This document shows positions 43,557 to 51,790 of a DNA stretch of 64,000 bases, piece after piece. Every line of letters starts with the position of its first letter. The first letter of the stretch is position 1. This DNA is from Paenibacillus sp. (GTDB lineage: Bacteria; Bacillota; Bacilli; Paenibacillales; Paenibacillaceae). Under the pieces are notes generated by a model, which was not told the origin of the DNA, searched no databases, and saw nothing but the letters and a program-made list of their open reading frames with translations. The position numbers and the translations under genes were made by a program. The DNA is taken from contig JAIRVF010000153.1 in the NCBI GenBank assembly GCA_031254035.1, forward strand, positions 62,001 through 126,000, in the 5' to 3' direction.

Positions 43557-44444
43557 ATGCACAAGCTAACCATGAGCAGAAGAGTTTTTATCGTTTGCAA
43601 TACGCTTCTGCTAAGCGCGATCACCTTGCTTGGCATTATTCCGTTCATTCATCTACTTTCAATTTCGCTCAGTTCAAATGCAGCCGCAATGGCTGGGGAA
43701 GTCAAGCTTTGGCCAGTGGGCTTTAATTTCGACTCTTATCGTTATCTCAGTGAGAAGGTAGAATTTTTCCGCTCGCTTGGAGTTTCCGTTGAAAGGGTGG
43801 TTTTGGGGACGGCCATAAACATGTTACTTGTGTTTATTACTGCATATCCGTTATCAAAATCAGATAACCAGTTTAAATTTAGAACAACATATTCATGGTT
43901 TTTTGCGGCAACAATGTTTTTTAGCGGTGGGTTAATCCCGACTTATATTATCGTCAAGAACACCGGCCTGATCGATTCGATCTGGGCGCTGATTCTGCCA
44001 ACAGCTTTAAACGTGTGGAACATGGTGCTCATGCTCAACTTCTTCCGGTCGATTCCGAAGGAACTCGATGAGGCGGCTACGATTGACGGCGCGGGGCAGT
44101 GGCGTGTTCTATGGCAAATATACTTGCCTGTATCGCTGCCTTCGATTGCTACGATTGGCTTGTTCACCATCGTGTACCACTGGAACTCTTGGTTTGATGG
44201 TATTCTATATTTGAATTCGCCGGATAAATATCCGCTGCAGACGTATTTGTCAACGCTAATCATGGCGCTCAACTCGCAAATGTCGTCAATTTCAATTGAG
44301 CAGCTCCAGGCGATGGAGAATCTCAGCGAAAAAACGCTGCGGACGGCCCAGATCTTCATGGGAGCGCTGCCGATTATGGTCGTGTACCCGTTCTTGCAGA
44401 AGTATTTTGTTAAAGGGATGACGGTAGGAAGCGTAAAAGAATAA
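43557..44444 (+). CDS. Sugar ABC transporter permease (importer 2, YtcP-like)
   Basis: A 295-residue permease with about six membrane segments and the EAA motif ELDEAATIDGAGQWRVLWQIYLPV. The C-terminus (FVKGMTVGSVKE) is typical. AGGAGGTGAA precedes the ATG. It ends the importer 2 operon; a strong terminator follows. Confidence 0.93.
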   Translation: MHKLTMSRRVFIVCNTLLLSAITLLGIIPFIHLLSISLSSNAAAMAGEVKLWPVGFNFDSYRYLSEKVEFFRSLGVSVERVVLGTAINMLLVFITAYPLSKSDNQFKFRTTYSWFFAATMFFSGGLIPTYIIVKNTGLIDSIWALILPTALNVWNMVLMLNFFRSIPKELDEAATIDGAGQWRVLWQIYLPVSLPSIATIGLFTIVYHWNSWFDGILYLNSPDKYPLQTYLSTLIMALNSQMSSISIEQLQAMENLSEKTLRTAQIFMGALPIMVVYPFLQKYFVKGMTVGSVKE

Positions 44445-44469
44445 AGATAATAAGGATTATACATCCCTG

Positions 44470-44507
44470 AAGAACCTGGTGAGCATGATTGCTCACCAGG
44501 TTCTTTT
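44470..44507 (+). terminator. Terminator after importer 2
   Basis: Perfect 15-base stem AAGAACCTGGTGAGC/GCTCACCAGGTTCTT with a 6-base loop and TTTT. Confidence 0.88.
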
Positions 44508-44683
44508 GCTGTGTGCCAAAAAGTAAAATTCGTTTCAAAATGCACATTTCTCTTTCTTATTTGCTCACATGGACTTTCTTACAATGAAGGTATAACGACC
44601 GCAACAGCAGGTCCGGATTACTTTTAGAACAACCGTTTTAGAAACTGGTCTTGCTTCGTAATAACATCCAGGAGGAGAGAAAT

Positions 44684-45592
44684 ATGAAACGAACGAACAA
44701 ATCGGCCCATATCAGCATGGGGGCAAAGGAGCAGATCGCCGGCTTTATTTTCGTCGGTCCTTTAATGATCGGGCTTATCGTTTTGACGCTCATTCCCGTC
44801 ATCGCCTCGTTGCTGCTCAGTTTTACGAACTGGAACTTCGTTGCAGGAGTGGGCGCTATCAAATACGCCGGACTAAGCAACTTCGTCAAATTATTTCATG
44901 ACAGCACCTTTGTGCAGAGTCTGGTCAACAACTTGGTTTTTATCATCACGGTTCCGATCACGATGATCCTTGCATTGATTTTAGCCGTGCTGATCGATCG
45001 GCATGTATATCTGAAGGATACGTTTAAGGTGGTTTATTTCTTGCCTTACATATCGAGTATTGTTGCCGTTGCCATGGTTTGGCAGGTTCTGTTTCACCCG
45101 TCTCTGGGACCGGTCAATAACACGCTAATGTCACTGGGGATATCAAACCCGCCAAAATGGCTGGCAGACATTGACTTTGCACTGCCGTCGCTGATGATGA
45201 TCCAGGTATGGATTTTGCTAGGATACAACATCATCATTTATATTGCCGGCTTGCAATCCATACCAAAAGATTTGTATGAAGCCGCGGAGATTGATGGAGC
45301 GAGTACATGGGTGAAGTTCCGCAGCATTACGCTGCCATGCATTTCGCCAACAACCTTTTTCCTGCTGGTTACCGGCATCATCGGCACATTCAAAATTTTC
45401 GACCTGATCCAGGTACTGACGCAAGGGGGACCGGCCAATTCTACTACGGTTATTGTATACGAGTTGTATGACACCGCCTTTAACCAGCTGAAAACCGGCT
45501 ACGCTTCCAGTATGGCACTCATTTTGTTCTTAATGTGTCTCATCATCACGGTTGCGCAAATGCTGGCTCAGAAAAAATGGGTTAACTATTAA
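44684..45592 (+). CDS. Sugar ABC transporter permease (importer 3, MalF-like)
   Basis: A 302-residue permease. The start at 44684 follows GGAGGAGAG; a longer frame upstream lacks such a site. It has about six membrane segments (QIAGFIFVGPLMIGLIVLTL at the N-terminus) and the EAA motif LYEAAEIDGASTWVKFRSITLPCI. It is of the MalF/UgpA (CUT1) type, unlike the LplB-type permeases of importers 1 and 2. Its partner is at 45862, after a 170-base repeat inserted between the genes. Confidence 0.93.
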   Translation: MKRTNKSAHISMGAKEQIAGFIFVGPLMIGLIVLTLIPVIASLLLSFTNWNFVAGVGAIKYAGLSNFVKLFHDSTFVQSLVNNLVFIITVPITMILALILAVLIDRHVYLKDTFKVVYFLPYISSIVAVAMVWQVLFHPSLGPVNNTLMSLGISNPPKWLADIDFALPSLMMIQVWILLGYNIIIYIAGLQSIPKDLYEAAEIDGASTWVKFRSITLPCISPTTFFLLVTGIIGTFKIFDLIQVLTQGGPANSTTVIVYELYDTAFNQLKTGYASSMALILFLMCLIITVAQMLAQKKWVNY

Positions 45593-45656
45593 TCAACTTC
45601 ATCGTCATCCTATCGCTCATGTTTGAATGATGAAATTGATTCTTGCTAAACGAGGT

Positions 45657-45826
45657 TGTTCAAAAAGTACGCTTTTGATCACGAAGTGGATCTGGAAGTG
45701 AACTCGGCATCGAATCTTGAATTCAGCCAGTCCCTCCGGTGCTCACGTACCCAAAACGTACGCTCCACTCCTCAGTCCCTAGCTTCATCCAACCTTCTCG
45801 GTGCTGAAAACCGGCCTTTTTGAACA
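45657..45826. mobile_element. MITE-like element inserted between permease genes
   Basis: A 170-base segment bounded by perfect 11-base terminal inverted repeats, TGTTCAAAAAG and CTTTTTGAACA, with no coding capacity. Inner parts hold further partial palindromes around GTACG. The right end recurs as a fragment at 46692. The structure fits a miniature inverted-repeat element; mobility and its transposase are not shown. Confidence 0.65.
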
Positions 45827-45861
45827 TGCACTAAACGAATTTCCGTCAGGGGGTATCATAC

Positions 45862-46683
45862 ATGAAACTCAATATATCAAAAACCGTCTGGACCATCGTC
45901 ATGGCACTGATTGGCGTCCTGTTCATTCTTCCGTTCTTATGGATGCTGTCGACTTCCTTCAAGCCGGAAGCGGATGTGTTCAAATTTCCGATCGAATGGA
46001 TTCCGCGGCATTGGAATGCGGTAGAAAACTACCGTACCGTCTGGAGCGGACAATTTGCCCGTTATTACTGGAACTCCATATATATCACAATTGCTACCAC
46101 CATCATCAATGTGTTTATCTGTTCGATGGCGGCCTATGGATTTTCCAAATTGCGCTTCTGGGGCAGAGATGCCATGTTCGTACTTGTCCTAGCCTTGTAT
46201 ATGGTTCCGCCGCAAGCTTCATTGGTACCGCAGTTTTTGCTGTTTAACTGGCTGCATCTGATTGATACACATATCGGACTCATTTTGCTCAACAGCTTCA
46301 GCATTATCGGGGCGTTTATGCTCAAGCAGTTTTTCATGGGTGTCAGCAACGAATATATCGAGTCAGGAAAAATCGATGGTGCTGGCCATTTCCGGACCTT
46401 TTGGCAAATTGCACTTCCGCTGATCCGGCCTGGGGTGGCAACCTACGCGATTCTTAGATTTATATGGACATGGAACGACTATCAATACCCGCTCATTTTC
46501 CTGAAATCGAAAGAGCTGTTCACGATCCAGCTTGGTATCCGCCTTTTCGGCGACCAATACGGGGATGTTTATTCCCTCATGATGGCCGGAGCCGTGTCCG
46601 CGATCCTGCCTTTGCTTATCATTTTTGCGATTGGACAAAAGCAGGTTATCGAAGGCATCTCACTTGGCGGCGTGAAGGGTTAA
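45862..46683 (+). CDS. Sugar ABC transporter permease (importer 3, MalG-like)
   Basis: A 273-residue permease with about six membrane segments, starting VWTIVMALIGVLFILPFLWM, and the EAA motif YIESGKIDGAGHFRTFWQIALPLI (the first Ala positions read ESG). Its C-terminus (VIEGISLGGVKG) is typical for MalG/UgpE proteins. CAGGGGGT precedes the ATG. It lies between the MITE-like element and a fragment of the same element, but remains in the operon direction. Confidence 0.93.
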   Translation: MKLNISKTVWTIVMALIGVLFILPFLWMLSTSFKPEADVFKFPIEWIPRHWNAVENYRTVWSGQFARYYWNSIYITIATTIINVFICSMAAYGFSKLRFWGRDAMFVLVLALYMVPPQASLVPQFLLFNWLHLIDTHIGLILLNSFSIIGAFMLKQFFMGVSNEYIESGKIDGAGHFRTFWQIALPLIRPGVATYAILRFIWTWNDYQYPLIFLKSKELFTIQLGIRLFGDQYGDVYSLMMAGAVSAILPLLIIFAIGQKQVIEGISLGGVKG

Positions 46684-46691
46684 AAACGGAT

Positions 46692-46710
46692 CTTTTTGAA
46701 CACGCAATAA
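46692..46710. repeat. Right-end fragment of the MITE-like element
   Basis: CTTTTTGAACACGCAATAA, nine bases after the permease stop, matches the right end at 45816-45834 (CTTTTTGAACATGCACTAA) in 17 of 19 positions. No matching left end was found. Confidence 0.5.
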
Positions 46711-46781
46711 AAGTCAAAATAGTTTGGCTTCCGTAAAAAATGGGAACTACGCCAGAAGAACGGAAGTGATAGGATGTTCCA

Positions 46782-46795
46782 TGTAAGCACTTACT
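46782..46795. promoter_or_regulatory. Palindromic operator candidate before importer 3 binding protein
   Basis: GTAAGCACTTAC is a perfect palindrome; the wider TGTAAGCACTTACT matches 12 of 14 cre positions. It lies about 110 bases before the lipoprotein start. Confidence 0.4.
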
Positions 46796-46806
46796 TTTCA
46801 AAACTA

Positions 46807-46864
46807 TATAAGTTGAACATTTCACCCGGCTACCATCATTCGTACAATCTTCGTTCAACTTATA
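46807..46864. repeat. Leader inverted repeat, copy B
   Basis: Perfect 12-base arms TATAAGTTGAAC and GTTCAACTTATA around CACCCGGCTACCATCATTCG. Ends 41 bases before the lipoprotein start; a small CAGGA-GAAA-TCCTG hairpin (46870-46883) follows. Confidence 0.65.
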
Positions 46865-46905
46865 AAGTACAGGAGAAATCCTGACATTCAGAGGAGGGGT
46901 CATAT

Positions 46906-48258
46906 ATGAAAACCAAAAGATTATCAGCAATGTTGCTAAGTTTGTCCCTTGCGTTCGTGGTTTCAGCTTGCGGTAGTAACAGCGGTAATTCTACGGAGCC
47001 TGCGGCAGAGGGATCGAAAGATGGAGGAGCGGCTGCAGATCAGGTCGTGCTGAAACTGAGCACATGGCAAACAGACGCCAAAGCACAGTGGAGCAAAATC
47101 ATTCCTGAATTCGAGAAAAAATATCCAAACATCAAAGTAGAACTGGATTTGCTGAACGAAAAAGGCGATTCCGTCGCATCGATGCAAAAGCTTGATCTGA
47201 TGGCTGCCTCAAACGACCAGTTGGACATCGTGGAGCTTCCATATACAAACTATTCGCAGCGTGCCGATATCGGGCTCTTCGAACCGCTTGATGAATATTT
47301 GGAAAAGGACGGTATCAAATACGATGATGAATATTTGGTAGACACCCGCGTCAACGACAAGATTTATGCTCTTCCATCTTCCATGCAGCGCTGGTTCATC
47401 ATTTTGAACAAGGGAATGTTGGATGAAGCAGGACTGCCCGTGCCTACGGATTGGACTTGGAAAGACTTCGAGGATTATGCGAAAAAATTGACCAAAGGTG
47501 ATGGAGCTGAAAAACGTTTTGGCGCTTATCTGCATAACTGGCCGGACTACTTCCAGCTGCAGCTGATGAGTAAACCTTCTGACAATACGTTCCTAAAGGG
47601 CGACGGTACATCCAATGCCAAAGATCCACTGCTCAAATCGAACCTCGAAATGATGATGAAAATGATGTATGAAGACAAAAGCGCAAATCCATACGAAGAC
47701 ATCATTTCGCAAAAGTTGGCTTACCGCAACCAATATTTCAACAAGCTAGCAGCAATGCTTCCGATCGGCGACTGGATGGTAGCTGAATCAGGCGGCACGG
47801 ATGCAATCCCGGCTACATTTGAAACAGCATTTGCTCCGCTGCCAAAAATGGAAGGTGAAAGCAAACATTATTCACCAGTTCAACCGACCTATATGGCTGT
47901 GGCAGCTAAATCGAAAAATAAAGAAGCGGCTTATCAATTCGTAAGATGGTATACCTCCGAAGGCCTGGAAATCGGCGGAAGAGTATTCTCCGGTTGGGCA
48001 AAATCGGATACAAACAAGCTGGTGGAGACGATCGTGAACTCTTCAAAGGACCCATCCAAAATCGATCTGGAATCTTTGAAATACACAATTAATAATACGG
48101 TACCAGGGAATGCTCCAGTTCCTGCAAAATATGCGGACGAAGCTAAAAACGTAGTCATTCCAGAAGCTGAGCTGTATATTTTGAAAAAACAGGACATCGA
48201 TAAAACCATCGACGCGATCGATCAAAAAATCACAGAAGTAGTAAACATCAATAAATAA
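46906..48258 (+). CDS. Sugar-binding lipoprotein of importer 3
   Basis: A 450-residue extracellular solute-binding protein of family 1 (MalE/UgpB class). The signal peptide ends in lipobox VSAC (Cys at residue 22), then a Gly/Ser/Glu linker; the fold begins VVLKLSTWQTDAKAQWSKII. It serves the MalF/MalG-type permeases upstream. GAGGAGGGG precedes the ATG. Separate leader structures between permeases and this gene suggest its own expression control. Confidence 0.93.
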   Translation: MKTKRLSAMLLSLSLAFVVSACGSNSGNSTEPAAEGSKDGGAAADQVVLKLSTWQTDAKAQWSKIIPEFEKKYPNIKVELDLLNEKGDSVASMQKLDLMAASNDQLDIVELPYTNYSQRADIGLFEPLDEYLEKDGIKYDDEYLVDTRVNDKIYALPSSMQRWFIILNKGMLDEAGLPVPTDWTWKDFEDYAKKLTKGDGAEKRFGAYLHNWPDYFQLQLMSKPSDNTFLKGDGTSNAKDPLLKSNLEMMMKMMYEDKSANPYEDIISQKLAYRNQYFNKLAAMLPIGDWMVAESGGTDAIPATFETAFAPLPKMEGESKHYSPVQPTYMAVAAKSKNKEAAYQFVRWYTSEGLEIGGRVFSGWAKSDTNKLVETIVNSSKDPSKIDLESLKYTINNTVPGNAPVPAKYADEAKNVVIPEAELYILKKQDIDKTIDAIDQKITEVVNINK

Positions 48259-48296
48259 CCGGATATACAAAAAGGCATTGATGCTTACTCCAGTTG

Positions 48297-48341
48297 GGAA
48301 TACAATGTTTGAGGAGGGAAAACTTCGGTTTTCCCTATTCC
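48297..48341 (+). other. UUCG-capped hairpin between lipoprotein and kinase genes
   Basis: GGGAAAAC-TTCG-GTTTTCCC (48316-48335) inside an outer GGAATA/TATTCC stem. There is no T run, so an mRNA-stabilising or processing hairpin is more likely than a terminator. Confidence 0.55.
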
Positions 48342-48369
48342 AATTCATATCGGATATGAGGCCTGCACC

Positions 48370-50187
48370 ATGAAAATACCCAAATTCTCATTGCGTAAAA
48401 AATTGATCTGGTCGGCTCTGATATGTTTTCTGCTTCCGCTTGTCGTGATTTATATGGTGACGAATTATTTGACTAAAGATTTGCTGCTCGACCGCGCCGT
48501 CGTAAGCTCAGAGGATGCTCTTAAAGCGGTGCAGTCTGATGTGAACGGTGTTTTGGATCAGACGCTCGAGCTCTCAAATATGATTCTGACGAATACAGAG
48601 ATCAGACAGCAGATTATTTCCGGTAAAAAACAGCAGGGAACACAGGAACAAAAAGATGAATATCTTTTGGGCTATAGCAGGCTCATCCGGCTGCTCGACG
48701 AGCTGTTTGGCCAACATGATGATTTTTATGTCACTATCTTGGGAAATAACGATTTTACATATACCAATTACTCTTACAGCGATTTTAATCCCAAAAGGCT
48801 GTATGAGCAGCCATGGCTTGCAAAACTGAATCAAACCCCTTCGTTTCAGACCTACTGGGTTGGACTTGAGAAGGACTATTTTAGCGGTTCAGGCCAAAAC
48901 TCTTATCTGGTTACCATTGGACGCCCAATCCGCAGCCCGTCTGGAAGTATCATCGGATATGTCATCATTAGCGTCAACGAAAAGAAGATCCGAAATAATC
49001 TAGTCAAGGGCGCAAATTCGAATCAACAAATGATGCTGCTCGGCGAAACCGGCCAAGTGATTTCGCATACAGATCCTTCGTTCCTAGGCAGCAAGATGTC
49101 TTGGTGGAATCCGAAGGAACACAAACGCACGATCGAAATGGACGGGAAGCCATATGTATACACCGAGCAGACGGTTCATTCCAATCCTTGGCATTTGGTA
49201 AGTCTGGTTCCTTTGTCGTCGGCCGTATCCAAAAATAAACAGATTCTGCTGATCAGCTTTGGTTTGCAGGTGCTGTTTTTTACGTTATTTTGTATTTTGC
49301 TTATGGTGCTGATTGCAGCATTTACCAGACCAATTCGGGATTTAAGCCGGTTTATTACCCATATTGGCCGCGGGAGATTAGATATACGTTCGGGGATTCG
49401 CGGCGACAATGAGGTAAGCCAACTCGCACGCACCATCGATCATATGCTTGACCGGATTGAATCCATGATCGAACAAATTACCTTGGAGCAGAGCAAACAG
49501 CGGAAGGCTGAGCTGGAGATGCTGCAGGCCCAAATTAATCCGCATTTTATGTTTAATTTGCTGAACTCGATCCGGCTGAATATTTTGATCAAAGGTGATG
49601 AGGAGAATGCGGAGCTCATCTCGTCCTTATCATCTTTGCTGCGAATGACGATCAACCGCCACAACGAGTTTATCCCGCTTTCGGAAGAAGTGGAGACCGT
49701 TCAGCATTATATCCGGCTGATGAATTTCCGCCATGCGAATCAAGTCAGGTTTGAGGTGACAATTGAAGATGAATGCGGACAGGCGCTGGTTCCGAGATTC
49801 ATGCTTCAACCTCTGATTGAGAACGCCATCATTCATGGCTTTGAGCAGTTTGACGGTGATATTTTCATAGAAGCGAAGCGGATTTGCGGCATAGACGTAG
49901 ATGATCTGGGCATATCTGTCAGGGACAACGGAATCGGAATGAGCGAACAGCAGCTTCAAGAACTTCGTACCCGCATGGATCATATTCAAGTACATTCGGA
50001 ACCGACGAAAAAAGGGTTTTCTGGTATCGGTATTCAAAATGTATCCCAGCGTTTGCGTCTGATTTACGGTTCCAGCGTTCATTTGGAGATTCATAGCGAA
50101 CGGGACGTAGGCACGAACATTACGTTAACATTTCCATTTGAGAATGAGAGAGGTGAGCATGGTGTTGACAGCGATTCTGGTGGATGA
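48370..50187 (+). CDS. YesM-type sensor histidine kinase
   Basis: A 605-residue kinase. Membrane segments at about residues 15-35 and 295-320 flank a large extracellular sensor with dCache-like features (GRPIRSPSGSIIGYVIISV). HAMP follows (about 315-370), then LQAQINPHFMFNLLN (His392) and a HATPase domain (LIENAIIHGF, DNGIGM, GIGIQNVSQRL). It overlaps the regulator gene by 29 bases. It follows importer 3 and should control it or the downstream enzymes. Confidence 0.93.
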   Translation: MKIPKFSLRKKLIWSALICFLLPLVVIYMVTNYLTKDLLLDRAVVSSEDALKAVQSDVNGVLDQTLELSNMILTNTEIRQQIISGKKQQGTQEQKDEYLLGYSRLIRLLDELFGQHDDFYVTILGNNDFTYTNYSYSDFNPKRLYEQPWLAKLNQTPSFQTYWVGLEKDYFSGSGQNSYLVTIGRPIRSPSGSIIGYVIISVNEKKIRNNLVKGANSNQQMMLLGETGQVISHTDPSFLGSKMSWWNPKEHKRTIEMDGKPYVYTEQTVHSNPWHLVSLVPLSSAVSKNKQILLISFGLQVLFFTLFCILLMVLIAAFTRPIRDLSRFITHIGRGRLDIRSGIRGDNEVSQLARTIDHMLDRIESMIEQITLEQSKQRKAELEMLQAQINPHFMFNLLNSIRLNILIKGDEENAELISSLSSLLRMTINRHNEFIPLSEEVETVQHYIRLMNFRHANQVRFEVTIEDECGQALVPRFMLQPLIENAIIHGFEQFDGDIFIEAKRICGIDVDDLGISVRDNGIGMSEQQLQELRTRMDHIQVHSEPTKKGFSGIGIQNVSQRLRLIYGSSVHLEIHSERDVGTNITLTFPFENERGEHGVDSDSGG

Positions 50188-51763
50188 TGATTATCCTGTT
50201 GTACGATACTTGTCCCAGAGCGTATCATGGAAGGAGCTGGACATCGAGCTGATCGGTTGTTATTCAAATGGCCTTGAAGCTTGGGAGGGTGCACAGCAAA
50301 ACTTACCGGATATTGTCATAACAGACATTGGCATGCCGAAAATGAATGGTTTGGAAATGCTCGAAAAGTTCAGTAAAGCCAATCCGCTGCTGCGGGCGGT
50401 CATCCTGTCCTGTCACAATGAATTCGCATACGCCCAGCAGGCGATGAAATTAAAAGTAAGCGACTACATTTTGAAGGAAAGCTTGAATGTCGAACAGTTG
50501 CAGCGTCTGCTCCGTAATATATCTGTTGATCTAAGCGAAGAGAAGAGCCGGGCTGCGGAAGTTACGCTGTATATGCAGAAGGAAGCGCTAAATCGTTCGG
50601 CATTAAAGGAAAAATGGTTGAAGGATACCTTATATCAACTTTCCTGGACGAAGCAAGCATGGCTGAAGCATGCGCAAATGAGCGGACTTGCCCTTGAAGC
50701 CAAATATTATATCTCATTTGTTGTCATCGTGGACCGGATGTCCGATGTCACCCGGGCCCGTAAAATGAACGGATACACGATCGCATTTGCGGTAGAGAAC
50801 GTGCTTCAGGAGGTGCTAGACTCCATGCACCGAAGCGTAATTATTCGGCATACCAACAATGAACTGGTCGTGTTGGTCTGCTGCGACGATCCGGTGAAGG
50901 AGCAGCAGCTATTATTTTATTCGATTCAGAAAGCGATTTCGGCCATCAAACAGTATTTAAAACTGTCGGTTACCTGCCTTCTGGGTCACGAAGCTTCGTC
51001 ACCTGATTCGCTCAGGCAAACGCTTCTGCCGATGCTTCACGATCTTAGCCAGCGTTTCTATCTGGGAGAATCCCGGATTCACCGGTTTGAGAGAGCCATT
51101 TTTGCAGGCGGAGACATGTATACGGAATATGCGGCGTATTTTTCCAAGATCAATGACAGTCTGGCCGTGAGTTCCGCGGAGCAATTGGAGATCGCCGTTA
51201 AGGATTGGGCGGCATGGGTAGAAACAAACCGCTTCCATCCTTCCGACGTAAAAGAATGGTTACTGCAGCTGCTGATGGATTTGCAGATGAAAACTAAAGT
51301 GACGCTGCAGGTTCAACAGAATCATTCCGAAGAGAAGCTGTATGACGTTGTTAACGGCATTCATACGATGGAGCATTTGCAAAGCTTTACCTTGGATTAT
51401 TTGCTGGAGTTATTCCGCAGGCTGAGTGTGCTGTCGATCCGCTCCAAACGTACTGAGGTCATCAAGGCTCAGCAATACGTGATTCAGCATGTTACCGAAA
51501 AATTGACGCTGGAGGATATGGCGAATTACTTGAATTTGAATTCTAGTTATTTCAGCCGCTTGTTCAAACGCGAAACGAACCAGAATTTCATCGAATATGT
51601 CAATATGGTCAAGCTTCAAAAGGCAAAGCAACTGTTGCAGCAGTCCAGCAAAACAGTGGAAGAAATATCTGATTATTTAGGTTACGCCAACAAAAGTTAT
51701 TTTATCAAATTATTCAAGAGGGAAATTGGCATGACCCCCAGCGAGTATGCTTCTTGGAACTAA
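50159..51763 (+). CDS. YesN-type AraC response regulator
   Basis: A 534-residue regulator: receiver domain (TAILVDDDYPVV; phosphorylated Asp56 in ITDIGMPKMNG), a middle region of about 300 residues, and an AraC-type domain at about 438-532 (LEDMANYLNLNSSYFSRLFKR, VEEISDYLGYANKSYFIKLFKR). The start at 50159 has GAGAGGTGA upstream; the frame also opens at 50138 without a good site. The DUF2264 gene starts 27 bases after its stop, so regulator and enzymes may be cotranscribed. Confidence 0.92.
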   Translation: MVLTAILVDDDYPVVRYLSQSVSWKELDIELIGCYSNGLEAWEGAQQNLPDIVITDIGMPKMNGLEMLEKFSKANPLLRAVILSCHNEFAYAQQAMKLKVSDYILKESLNVEQLQRLLRNISVDLSEEKSRAAEVTLYMQKEALNRSALKEKWLKDTLYQLSWTKQAWLKHAQMSGLALEAKYYISFVVIVDRMSDVTRARKMNGYTIAFAVENVLQEVLDSMHRSVIIRHTNNELVVLVCCDDPVKEQQLLFYSIQKAISAIKQYLKLSVTCLLGHEASSPDSLRQTLLPMLHDLSQRFYLGESRIHRFERAIFAGGDMYTEYAAYFSKINDSLAVSSAEQLEIAVKDWAAWVETNRFHPSDVKEWLLQLLMDLQMKTKVTLQVQQNHSEEKLYDVVNGIHTMEHLQSFTLDYLLELFRRLSVLSIRSKRTEVIKAQQYVIQHVTEKLTLEDMANYLNLNSSYFSRLFKRETNQNFIEYVNMVKLQKAKQLLQQSSKTVEEISDYLGYANKSYFIKLFKREIGMTPSEYASWN

Positions 51764-51790
51764 TTTTATTTCAGAAGGGAATTACAGAAC

